Assembly (NCBI GenBank): GCA_049607205.1
Contig: JBMYWH010000035.1
Span: 1-14,440 of the forward strand
Length of the DNA: 14,440 nt
Source: JBELHR01 sp049607205
GTDB taxonomy: Bacteria; Bacteroidota; Bacteroidia; Flavobacteriales; Flavobacteriaceae
Direction of reading: 5' to 3'
Shown: positions 1 through 6,616 of the stretch, one piece after another
How the letters are laid out: every line of letters starts with the position of its first letter
Numbering within the stretch: position 1 is the stretch's first letter
Translations under genes and position numbers: made by a program
The notes under the pieces: model-generated
The model's input: only the letters and a program-made list of their open reading frames with translations
What the model was told of the DNA's origin: nothing
Database searches by the model: none

Positions 1-52
1 GAGCACCTCGTTTACACCGAGGGGGTCGGGGGTTCGAATCCCTCATTGCCCA
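1..52 (+). tRNA. tRNA-Val(UAC), 5' part missing at the window edge
   Basis: The 52 bases match the 3' two thirds of the complete tRNA-Val at 88-162 base for base. The stretch begins at the 3' side of the D stem (GAGC). It contains the anticodon stem-loop CCTCG-TTTACAC-CGAGG with anticodon UAC, the T arm with GTTCGAAT, and the 3' acceptor strand ATTGCCC plus discriminator A. The 5' acceptor strand and most of the D arm lie before the window. No CCA is encoded. A small hairpin (GCTTC-TCA-GAAGC, 57-69) lies between the two tRNA genes and may be part of the processed spacer. Confidence 0.95.
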
Positions 53-87
53 CAGCGCTTCTCAGAAGCAAAAAACATAACCCGAAA

Positions 88-162
88 GGGCAATTAGCTC
101 AGTTGGTTCAGAGCACCTCGTTTACACCGAGGGGGTCGGGGGTTCGAATCCCTCATTGCCCA
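88..162 (+). tRNA. tRNA-Val, anticodon UAC
   Basis: A full cloverleaf can be folded by eye. The acceptor stem is GGGCAAT (88-94) with ATTGCCC (155-161). The D stem is GCTC (97-100) with GAGC (111-114). The anticodon stem is CCTCG (116-120) with CGAGG (128-132), around loop TTTACAC whose central bases 123-125 read UAC, decoding GUA and other valine codons. The T stem is 138-142 with 150-154, including one G-U pair, around TTCGAAT. The discriminator is A162. The following bases are CA rather than CCA, so the 3' end is added after transcription. It is a tandem duplicate of the partial gene before it, 35 nt apart, probably cotranscribed and ended by the hairpin at 173-207. Confidence 0.97.
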
Positions 163-170
163 CAGATAAG

Positions 171-207
171 AAAAAAAGTCTTGCAAGGAATTGCATGACT
201 TTTTTTT
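171..207 (+). terminator. Intrinsic terminator of the tRNA-Val pair
   Basis: A stem of AAGTCTTGCAA with TTGCATGACTT (one internal mismatch) and loop GGAA is followed directly by a run of eight or more T (200-207). It starts 9 nt after the second tRNA, so it most likely ends the tRNA transcript. Confidence 0.8.
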
Positions 208-247
208 GCTCAAAATCGTGCAAATGCATTTGCAAACGATTTTGAGC
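208..247. repeat. Long inverted repeat next to the tRNA terminator
   Basis: GCTCAAAATCGT (208-219) is the exact reverse complement of ACGATTTTGAGC (236-247). Between the arms GCAAAT (220-225) can pair with ATTTGC (228-233), leaving a 2-nt AA bulge. The arms are flanked by a T-run on the left (200-207) and an A-run on the right (248-256), which extend the pairing further. It could serve as a backup or minus-strand terminator, or be a mobile repeat remnant; the sequence alone does not decide. Confidence 0.7.
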
Positions 248-256
248 AAAAAAAAA

Positions 257-480
257 GGATCTGGTGTACCAGATAGACTTTTATGCTCTTTCAGAATGTG
301 GGCATGAGGGACGCCCGCAGGGAATCCCTCATTTAGTGAAACTTTCGACATCAGCCAGGAATCGAATAGATTCCCCGAACCTCCCAAGAGCAACAGCGCA
401 GCGCCTTGCTCCAACTCCAATCTCCCAGCTTTCCCCACTCAACCCCCACCCAACTCCCCACTCGAAATCGCTTTCGCAAT
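257..480. other. Gene-free segment with several hairpins and a C-rich tract
   Basis: No credible gene is visible. The segment holds four more inverted repeats: ATCTGG-TGTA-CCAGAT (259-274), ATGAGGGA with TCCCTCAT (304-311 and 325-332), GAGCAA with TTGCTC (389-412), and CGAAA-TCGC-TTTCG (463-476). Positions 424-459 are strongly C-rich, unlike the AT-rich neighbourhood. The 12-mer GAATCCCTCATT (322-333) also occurs in the T arm and acceptor of the tRNA-Val genes, which could be a tRNA-derived remnant or chance. The ORFs that cross it look spurious. It may be a dispersed repeat or the scar of an integration beside the tRNA genes. Confidence 0.5.
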
Positions 481-539
481 AAATTAAGCCTCAGAGGGTT
501 TAACTGATATTTGTCAATATTTAGAATCATTTAAGACTT

Positions 540-547
540 TAATTTTG
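540..547 (+). promoter_or_regulatory. Possible -7 box for the DUF3360-type gene
   Basis: TAATTTTG matches the Bacteroidota -7 consensus TAnnTTTG and lies 19 nt before the ATG at 567. The nearest upstream TTG (511-513) is 26 nt away, a little beyond the usual 17-23, so the -33 element is weak. An ATATT-N4-AATAT inverted repeat at 507-520 overlaps that TTG. Chance matches to this short box are common in AT-rich DNA. Confidence 0.4.
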
Positions 548-566
548 AGTCATTAATAATTATATA

Positions 567-2093
567 ATGAGTGAAGCGAAAGACAATTCAAAAAAGACAT
601 ATAAAGAATTACATAAACCATCTTCAGAATTTGAATCTAGATCTGATTATTTAGATCATGAACTTCAGATCATGAAGCCTCGAAGATTCCGACTAAACCT
701 TCCGGGAAGAGACTTTAGATTTGAATGGGAAGATTTGGTTCCTGCTCTAGCTGGGACCATTGGGATTATCGCCATGTATTCTTCAGTGATGATGGCTTGG
801 GCCGAAGGATTGACAGAATCTTGGGATCATATAAATTTAGGTAAGGAATTTGCTATCGAGGTTTCCAGAGTTGAAATGTTGATTCCTGCCTTACTCTTTG
901 TGATTTTTGCATCAGGATTTTTTAATCCGAGAGCGAACTTAGCGGGTAATCATGGTCCTATGATACCTCTTATCGGTGCTATTGCTTTAGCAGGAGCCCA
1001 TCCCTTGGCTTTGGCTATTCTGATAGGTGTTTTTGGTCTTTTGCTGAGTTACTTTAAAGGAGGTTCTAAACTCGTGAACCTTACTGGTGAGGGAGTTGCT
1101 GGTGGATTATTAATCTTTTTAGGATTTACCGGAGCTTTGAGTCAAATACGTACCATACAAAGTTGGGCTGTCGGAATGGAGTCTCCAACGGTTGAAGCCG
1201 GATCACTTGGATTTATAGGTCTTTTAGTTTTAGGGGTGACTGTTGTGTTATATGCCTATTTGGCAAAAATAGGGAAGCGTTGGCTTGCCATCCCTGCATG
1301 TGCCCTTACGGCTTTACTTGTGGCTTTAGTGGCCGGAGCTGGATTTGATTTACAATTCACTACAGAAATGGGGCTGCCTAATTTGAATCCTGTGTATTGG
1401 TGGGGAAGTGAAACGGAAGGATGGATGTTAGGGCTACCTAATATGGAGCATTTTATAGCCTCTTTGCCTTTTGCAATTCTTGCGGTGTCTATGTGGTCTC
1501 CTGACTTTTTAGGTCATCGAATTTTCCAAGAAATGAATTATCCGAAACATACAGAAAAGGTGTTGATGGATGTGGATGATACCATGACCATGTGTTCAAT
1601 TCGTCAGGTAGTTGGTACCGCAGTAGGTGGGGGGAATGTTACTTCATCTTGGGGGACTTATATGATTCCTGCAGCAATTGCCAAGAGACCTATTCCTGGA
1701 GGAGCAATATTATTGGGGATCATGGTGATGGCTATAGCAATTCTTGGAAGCCCTATGGATGTAGCGGTTTGGCCTCCGGTTAGATCCATTGCTTTATTAG
1801 TAGGAGTGTTCTTGCCGATGATAGAAGCGGGGGTACAAATGATTAAGGAAAGTAAGTCAGCCCAAGCAGCAGGAATTTGCATTTTCGTTTCTATGGTAGC
1901 AAACCCGGTTTTGGCCTGGGCCTTAGCGATGTTCTTGGATAATACAGGTCTTATAGGAGATCACGAGAGAGCTGCTAAACTTTCTAAGATGGATAAATTC
2001 TACATTCCTTTAGCTGTACTTTTAATATGTATAGTTGCGATGCTCGCGGTGGGGATGTTTGAGGGAACTTATGCCATAAAGGCATTGCTTTAA
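567..2093 (+). CDS. DUF3360-type multi-pass membrane protein, putative permease
   Basis: A 508-residue polytopic inner-membrane protein. The N-terminal 50 residues are hydrophilic and contain YKELHKPSSEFESR (12-25) and HELQIMKPRRFRLNLP (31-46), which I recognise from memory as the hallmark of the DUF3360 family known mainly from Vibrio-like bacteria. About ten to twelve hydrophobic segments follow from residue 57 to 508. NHGPMIPLIG (128-137) and the glycine-rich stretch VVGTAVGGGNVTSSWG (348-363) resemble the broken-helix substrate sites of NCS2/SulP-like permeases. This suggests a transporter of a small anion or nucleobase, but the substrate is unknown. The ATG at 567 has no Shine-Dalgarno and an AT-rich leader. 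It lies 151 nt upstream of pflB on the same strand with no clear terminator between, so cotranscription is possible. It occupies the place where focA often stands. Family call fairly sure; function inferred only. Confidence 0.75.
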   Translation: MSEAKDNSKKTYKELHKPSSEFESRSDYLDHELQIMKPRRFRLNLPGRDFRFEWEDLVPALAGTIGIIAMYSSVMMAWAEGLTESWDHINLGKEFAIEVSRVEMLIPALLFVIFASGFFNPRANLAGNHGPMIPLIGAIALAGAHPLALAILIGVFGLLLSYFKGGSKLVNLTGEGVAGGLLIFLGFTGALSQIRTIQSWAVGMESPTVEAGSLGFIGLLVLGVTVVLYAYLAKIGKRWLAIPACALTALLVALVAGAGFDLQFTTEMGLPNLNPVYWWGSETEGWMLGLPNMEHFIASLPFAILAVSMWSPDFLGHRIFQEMNYPKHTEKVLMDVDDTMTMCSIRQVVGTAVGGGNVTSSWGTYMIPAAIAKRPIPGGAILLGIMVMAIAILGSPMDVAVWPPVRSIALLVGVFLPMIEAGVQMIKESKSAQAAGICIFVSMVANPVLAWALAMFLDNTGLIGDHERAAKLSKMDKFYIPLAVLLICIVAMLAVGMFEGTYAIKALL

Positions 2094-2110
2094 ATCATTG
2101 ATAAGTAGGA

Positions 2111-2126
2111 GTTTACCTATGTAAAC
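2111..2126. promoter_or_regulatory. Palindrome GTTTAC-N4-GTAAAC upstream of pflB
   Basis: A perfect 6-bp inverted repeat with a 4-nt spacer lies 17 nt after the permease-like gene and 119 nt before the pflB start. The 6-4-6 layout has the size of a CRP/FNR-family operator (FNR itself uses TTGAT-N4-ATCAA). Control of a pyruvate formate-lyase gene by such a redox regulator would be sensible. The match is to the layout, not to a known consensus. It has no T-tract, so it is not a terminator. Confidence 0.4.
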
Positions 2127-2244
2127 GTTTTCGTAAGTTTTTGATTTTTAGGACTTAAACATGATAAATGTCAGAGTTTATAGTTTCAATGTTGCCGAAA
2201 TTTGAAGTATTAATTAAAAGAGTAAAAATAATCATCATAATATA

Positions 2245-4488
2245 ATGACAACATCAACAAAAAAGACCTTTTCTGCCTTCAAGGAAGGAGCTTGGTCAAC
2301 CGAAATTAACGTTCGTGATTTTGTATTGCAAAATGTAACTCCTTATGAAGGAGGAAGTGAATTTTTGACAGGTGCTACTGCTAAAACAAAAGCGCTCTGG
2401 GAAGAGGCATTAGCAGAATTAAAAATTGAACGTGATAACGATGGATGTCACTCAATTGATACTGAAACAATTTCTTCCATTACAAGTCATGGAGCTGGAT
2501 ATATCAATAAAGAATTAGAGACGATTGTAGGACTTCAAACAGATCACGTGTTAAAACGTGCTATGAAACCTTTTGGAGGGCCTAGAGTTGTAGAAAAAGC
2601 TATTGCAGAGCGTGGTTTAAAAATGGCTGATCGTGTGAACGACATTTTTAACTATGCAAGAAATCATAATGATCAAGTATTCTCTGCTTACGATAAAGAG
2701 ATTATGTCTTTCCGTTCTAAGGGGGTACTTACAGGATTACCAGATAACTATGCACGTGGACGTGTGATTGGAGATTACAGAAGATTAGCTTTGTATGGAG
2801 CTGATTTATTGATCGCTGAAAAGCAAAAAGACTTCCAAGAAGTTACTGAGATTAACGATTATACTGTTCGTTTAAGAGAGGAGATTCAATGGCAAATTAA
2901 AGCCTTGAAACAAATCGTTGAAATGGCGGCTGAGTACGATTTAGATGTAACGCGTCCAGCGGAAAATGCTCAAGAGGCAATTCAATGGATTTATATTGCA
3001 TATTTAGCAGCAGTTAAAGAACAAGATGGAGCAGCAATGTCTCTTGGTAATGTTTCTTCTTTCATGGATATTTATATCGAAAGAGATCTTCAATCTGGAG
3101 CACTTACAGAAGAACAAGCACAAGAATTTATCGATCATTTCGTTATGAAGTTGCGTTTGGTTCGTCATCTTAGACCAGCTGCTTACGATGAAATCTTCGG
3201 AGGAGATCCAACATGGGTAACTGAAGCAATTGGAGGGCAATTCCACGATGGAAGAACTAAAGTAACTAAAACTTCTTTCCGTTTCTTACAGACCTTATAC
3301 AACCTAGGCCCATCACCTGAGCCTAATTTAACAGTACTTTGGTCAGAGAACTTACCAGCAGGATTCAAGCAATTCTGTGCACAAGTTTCTGCTGATACTT
3401 CTTCGATTCAGTATGAAAATGATGACCTTATGAGATGTTCAAGAGGTTCTGATGATTACGGTATCGCTTGTTGTGTTTCTCAACAAACTATCGGTAAACG
3501 TATTCAACACTTCGGTGCGAGAACAAACTTGCCTAAAACTTTATTAATGGCCTTGAATGAAGGACGTGATGAGGTTTCTGGATTCCCATTACTAGAAGGA
3601 ATTGAAAAAACAGAAGATGAGGTTTTAGATTATGATACAGTGATGGCTGGGTTTAAGAAAACTATGGCTGAAGTAGCTCGAGTTTATGCTAAATCTATGT
3701 ATATCATTCACTATATGCACGATAAATATTATTATGAGAATTCTCAAATGGCATTTATTGACACAGACCCTGAAATTGATGTAGCTTATGGAGCAGCTGG
3801 TATTTCTATTGTAGCAGATTCACTTGCAGCGATTAAATACGCAAAAGTTAGCCCAATTAGAAACGAAGAAGGATTGACTGTTGACTTCAAAATTGAAGGA
3901 GAATATCCTCAATTTGGGAACGATGATGATCGTGTAGATAATATTGCTAAGGAAGTAACTCATTTATTCTTAGAGGAATTGAAAAAACACAAAACCTATA
4001 AGCACGCGACTCCTACGCTTTCTTTACTTACCATTACGTCTAACGTAGTGTATGGAAAGAAAACAGGAGCAACTCCTGATGGTCGTGAAGCAGGTGTGCC
4101 ATTTGCACCAGGTGCGAACCCAATGCATGGTAGAGATGCAAATGGAGCTATTGCTTCATTGAACTCTGTAGCTAAATTAGATTATGAAGATGCTCAGGAT
4201 GGTATTTCTAATACCTTCTCAATTGTACCTAAAGCCCTAGGAAACGAAAGAGAGGAGCAGATTGATAACTTAGTGACGATGATTGGAGGATACTTTAAAA
4301 ATGGAGCACATCACTTAAATGTGAATGTTTTAAATAGAGATACCTTGATGGATGCTTATGAGCACCCAGAGAACTATCCTCAATTAACAATTCGTGTTTC
4401 TGGATATGCGGTGAACTTTGTGAGACTTTCTAAAGCGCATCAATTAGAAGTTATTGCAAGAACCTTCCATGAAAATATGATGAACTAG
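2245..4488 (+). CDS. pflB: Pyruvate formate-lyase (formate C-acetyltransferase)
   Basis: This cytoplasmic glycyl-radical enzyme converts pyruvate and CoA to acetyl-CoA and formate under anoxic conditions. The 747 residues align by eye with E. coli PflB (760) along their whole length. Visible landmarks are NVRDF and TPYEGG near the N terminus, the adjacent catalytic cysteines Cys409-Cys410 in IACCVS, and the C-terminal glycyl-radical site RVSGYAV with Gly720, 27 residues from the end as in the E. coli enzyme. SNVVYGKKTG and PGANPMHGRD are also conserved. All catalytic residues are present, so it should be active once PflA installs the radical. The ATG at 2245 gives the expected N terminus. The leader is AT-rich with no Shine-Dalgarno, and the best -7-like box (GAAATTTG, 2197-2204) is imperfect. 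A strong terminator follows before pflA. Confidence 0.97.
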   Translation: MTTSTKKTFSAFKEGAWSTEINVRDFVLQNVTPYEGGSEFLTGATAKTKALWEEALAELKIERDNDGCHSIDTETISSITSHGAGYINKELETIVGLQTDHVLKRAMKPFGGPRVVEKAIAERGLKMADRVNDIFNYARNHNDQVFSAYDKEIMSFRSKGVLTGLPDNYARGRVIGDYRRLALYGADLLIAEKQKDFQEVTEINDYTVRLREEIQWQIKALKQIVEMAAEYDLDVTRPAENAQEAIQWIYIAYLAAVKEQDGAAMSLGNVSSFMDIYIERDLQSGALTEEQAQEFIDHFVMKLRLVRHLRPAAYDEIFGGDPTWVTEAIGGQFHDGRTKVTKTSFRFLQTLYNLGPSPEPNLTVLWSENLPAGFKQFCAQVSADTSSIQYENDDLMRCSRGSDDYGIACCVSQQTIGKRIQHFGARTNLPKTLLMALNEGRDEVSGFPLLEGIEKTEDEVLDYDTVMAGFKKTMAEVARVYAKSMYIIHYMHDKYYYENSQMAFIDTDPEIDVAYGAAGISIVADSLAAIKYAKVSPIRNEEGLTVDFKIEGEYPQFGNDDDRVDNIAKEVTHLFLEELKKHKTYKHATPTLSLLTITSNVVYGKKTGATPDGREAGVPFAPGANPMHGRDANGAIASLNSVAKLDYEDAQDGISNTFSIVPKALGNEREEQIDNLVTMIGGYFKNGAHHLNVNVLNRDTLMDAYEHPENYPQLTIRVSGYAVNFVRLSKAHQLEVIARTFHENMMN

Positions 4489-4516
4489 AAGAGTGAGATT
4501 GGTTAAATATTTGGAG

Positions 4517-4545
4517 ATAGGGGCGTTGAGCCCCTATTTCTTTTT
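4517..4545 (+). terminator. Intrinsic terminator or attenuator between pflB and pflA
   Basis: A perfect 8-bp stem, ATAGGGGC (4517-4524) with GCCCCTAT (4530-4537), encloses loop GTTGA and is followed by TTCTTTTT (4538-4545). It starts 29 nt after the pflB stop codon. It should end most pflB transcripts and lower pflA expression, which suits an activase needed only in small amounts. Confidence 0.85.
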
Positions 4546-4552
4546 AAATTTG
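4545..4552 (+). promoter_or_regulatory. -7 promoter box for pflA
   Basis: TAAATTTG matches TAnnTTTG exactly. A TTG at 4526-4528, inside the terminator loop, sits 16 nt upstream, one short of the usual -33 spacing. A start from this box would fall at about 4556. That leaves almost no leader before the ATG at 4558, or a leader of about 55 nt before the internal ATG at 4612. Confidence 0.5.
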
Positions 4553-4557
4553 TAGTT

Positions 4558-5349
4558 ATGAGCAAGACAATTTTAGATATTCCATTACAAGATACCCACG
4601 CCTTGAATAATATGAATCCAGAAGTATTGAGAATCCATTCTATTGAAAGTATGGGGACTCAAGATGGTCCGGGGATCAGACTTGTGATTTTTGTACAAGG
4701 ATGTGAATTCAGGTGTTTGTATTGTCACAACCCAGATACTTTAGATGTGAAAGAAGGTAGATTTGAGCCTTTTCAAGATATTGTGAATAGGATGGAGCGT
4801 ATGCGAAACTATTTTGGGGATAAAGGGGGAATTACTATATCAGGAGGGGAGCCCTTGTTGCAAAGAAATAAAATCAAACATTTATTTGAAATCTTGCATG
4901 AAAAAGGTTTTAATACCTGTGTAGACACCAATGGGAGGCTCTTAAATGAGGAAGTTAAACAGATGTTGGATGAAACAGATTTAGTGCTCTTAGATATCAA
5001 ACATATGGATCCTGACATGCATAAGAGATTGACTGGGCTATCTAATAAGAACACCTTGGAATTTGCTGCCTATCGCGAACAGTCTGGAAAAAGAATGTGG
5101 CTAAGACATGTTTTGGTCCCAGGATGGACCGATTCCGAGGAACATTTACATCAATTAGGTGAGTATTTTAAGGATTATAAAAATGTGGAACGCATAGAAA
5201 TTTTGCCTTATCATAAACTTGGGGTACACAAGTATAAAGAAATGGGCTTGGAGTATAAATTGCAAGATGTGGAGCCTCCAACTGAAGAATCTAAGGCTAG
5301 AGCTGTGGAAATATTATCACAGTATTTTTCAAAAGTCAAATTGAAATAA
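4558..5349 (+). CDS. pflA: Pyruvate formate-lyase activating enzyme (radical SAM)
   Basis: It uses a [4Fe-4S] cluster and S-adenosylmethionine to abstract a hydrogen from the PflB glycine, creating the active glycyl radical. The cluster motif CX3CX2C is seen as Cys49, Cys53 and Cys56 (GCEFRCLYCHNPD). The SAM-binding GGEP follows at 96-99 and the family signature TQDGPGIR at 34-41. The length is 263 residues against about 246 in E. coli, because of an N-terminal extension of roughly 18 residues. Met19 (ATG at 4612) would give 245 residues and begin just before LRIHSIES, the usual family start. That internal start would also fit a transcript from the box at 4545-4552, so the true N terminus is open. 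It lies 69 nt after pflB, behind a terminator. Its 3' end abuts the T-tract of the minus-strand candidate RNA. Confidence 0.95.
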   Translation: MSKTILDIPLQDTHALNNMNPEVLRIHSIESMGTQDGPGIRLVIFVQGCEFRCLYCHNPDTLDVKEGRFEPFQDIVNRMERMRNYFGDKGGITISGGEPLLQRNKIKHLFEILHEKGFNTCVDTNGRLLNEEVKQMLDETDLVLLDIKHMDPDMHKRLTGLSNKNTLEFAAYREQSGKRMWLRHVLVPGWTDSEEHLHQLGEYFKDYKNVERIEILPYHKLGVHKYKEMGLEYKLQDVEPPTEESKARAVEILSQYFSKVKLK

Positions 5350-5430
5350 AAAAAAATGCTTCAGCCGAAACTGAAGCAAAAATTTAATACCTACCCCTAA
5401 GTATTAGTAATTTCCTAAGAAGGAATTACA
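5350..5430 (-). ncRNA. Candidate small RNA of about 80 nt with three hairpins
   Basis: Read on the minus strand, a TAnnTTTG box at 5441-5434 predicts a start near 5430. Three stem-loops then follow almost without gaps. The first pairs GTAATTCCT (5429-5421) with AGGAAATTAC (5416-5407) around TCTT, with one bulged A. The second pairs TAATAC with GTATTA (5406-5385) around a loop holding GGGG. The third pairs TGCTTCAG with CTGAAGCA (5378-5357) around TTTCGG and ends in a T-run at 5356-5348, a textbook terminator. No ORF of useful size fits. The T-run stops at the pflA stop codon, so the RNA would be convergent with pflA. An alternative is that this is merely the distal 3' region of the permease transcript starting at 6614. 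I do not recognise a named family. Confidence 0.5.
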
Positions 5431-5433
5431 CTG

Positions 5434-5441
5434 CAAAGATA
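5434..5441 (-). promoter_or_regulatory. -7 promoter box of the candidate small RNA
   Basis: On the minus strand the bases read TATCTTTG, followed by CAG, an exact and very typical Bacteroidota -7 element. No TTG is found 17-23 nt upstream; the region reads TTTTTTACAA, a poor -33. The box lies 91 nt beyond the end of the permease gene and no protein-coding start follows it. Confidence 0.5.
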
Positions 5442-5531
5442 AGCATATTTATCAGTTGTAAAAAATATTTTCACTTTATTTTAACATTTAAATGCTTGAA
5501 AACGGGTAAGTTGCGTAAATATGAAGTGTTT

Positions 5532-6614
5532 TTAGGCTTCTTTCTTTACATCCAACACATCTCGTAGGGTGTTCCCTAGCATCATAAAAGCAAGGACTAA
5601 AGACATGATTGCTAGACCTGGGATTATTGCCAAATAGGCTTTACCCATAATCATATAATTATAGTGATCTTTAATCATTCCTCCCCATGATGGAGTTGGA
5701 GGTTGCGCTCCAATACCTAAAAAACTAAGTCCACTTTCGATCAAAATAGCAGATGCAAAGTTGGCTGCAGAAATAACGATTACCGGCGCCATAATGTTCG
5801 GAAGTATGTGTTTGGTAATTATTCTAAGATCTGTATAGCCTAAAGCTTTTGCTGCTTCTACGTATTGAACATTTTTAAGACTCATTACCTGACCTCTCAC
5901 TACTCTGGCAACTTCTACCCACATCGTGAGTCCTACAGCTATGAATACTTGCCAATAGCCTTTGCCAAGAGCTAGGGTTATAGCAATTACCAAAAGCAAG
6001 GTAGGAATGGACCAAGTTACGTTGATAAACCACATAATTAGGGCATCAACTTTCCCTCCAAAATAACCAGCGATAGCACCAAGGCTTATCCCAACGATTA
6101 ACGAAATTAATACGGCTATAAACCCTATGAAAAATGAGATACGTGCCCCTATAATCATTCTACTAAGTACATCTCGTCCATATTTATCGGTACCCCAGTA
6201 GAACGTTTTAGAATATACCCTAGTATTTGGATACTCTGACAGGTCTAAGTTTTGTACCATGCTTTGATCTTCTACACCGTAAGGCGTATAGTAGATGTGG
6301 TTGTTTCTCAGATCACTTGAGCTAATAGGTATTTCTCTTCCTGATGGACTATAACCAATAAACCATGACTTCCAATCTCTTTTTTGAGGCTCTGAGGAGA
6401 TATAGAGCATGTCAGCGCTAAAACCAGGAGGCATAGAGTGAATTTCTAAATGCATTTGATTTGCATTACTACTAGGATCAGGCGCTATGAAATAAGCAAA
6501 TACGGCAATAAGGCCTATAAAAAGGATATAAAAAAAACTTAGCATCCCAAGTCTATTCTTTTTGAATCGTTGGAATGCTAAGTTGAATAAGGATTGAGAT
6601 TGTTCAATCGCCAT
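5532..6614 (-). CDS. OppC/DppC-type ABC transporter permease
   Basis: An inner-membrane permease subunit of the binding-protein-dependent peptide/nickel ABC transporter family. TM1 is at about 24-43. GTDKYGRDVLSR (141-152) marks the start of the conserved permease core, which has about five more membrane segments. The EAA loop that docks the ATPase is at 253-273 (EAAKALGYTDLR...). LSFLGIGAQPPTPSWG (296-311) is the family signature. About 95 residues (45-140) separate TM1 from the core, longer than the short periplasmic link of E. coli DppC, giving 360 residues instead of about 300. The start codon lies 2 nt after the protease stop (TAA-TA-ATG), so the two genes are cotranscribed and probably translationally coupled. 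No ATPase, OppB-type partner or binding protein is nearby, so its partners must be encoded elsewhere. Family sure, substrate unknown. Confidence 0.9.
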   Translation of the reverse strand: MAIEQSQSLFNLAFQRFKKNRLGMLSFFYILFIGLIAVFAYFIAPDPSSNANQMHLEIHSMPPGFSADMLYISSEPQKRDWKSWFIGYSPSGREIPISSSDLRNNHIYYTPYGVEDQSMVQNLDLSEYPNTRVYSKTFYWGTDKYGRDVLSRMIIGARISFFIGFIAVLISLIVGISLGAIAGYFGGKVDALIMWFINVTWSIPTLLLVIAITLALGKGYWQVFIAVGLTMWVEVARVVRGQVMSLKNVQYVEAAKALGYTDLRIITKHILPNIMAPVIVISAANFASAILIESGLSFLGIGAQPPTPSWGGMIKDHYNYMIMGKAYLAIIPGLAIMSLVLAFMMLGNTLRDVLDVKKEA

Positions 6615-6616
6615 TA

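Noticed and set aside
94..438. 114-residue minus-strand ORF across the tRNA and the hairpin region
   Set aside because: It reads antisense through the complete tRNA-Val and both hairpins. The product ends in MRDSNPRPPRCKRGALN, a well-known false protein made by translating the complement of a tRNA gene.
264..482. 72-residue plus-strand ORF in the gene-free segment
   Set aside because: Its composition follows the C-rich tract (many Pro, Ser and Thr), with no recognisable domain and no promoter or ribosome site.
2197..2204. GAAATTTG as the pflB promoter
   Set aside because: It misses the leading TA of the -7 consensus at the first base and has no TTG at the right distance; not enough to annotate.
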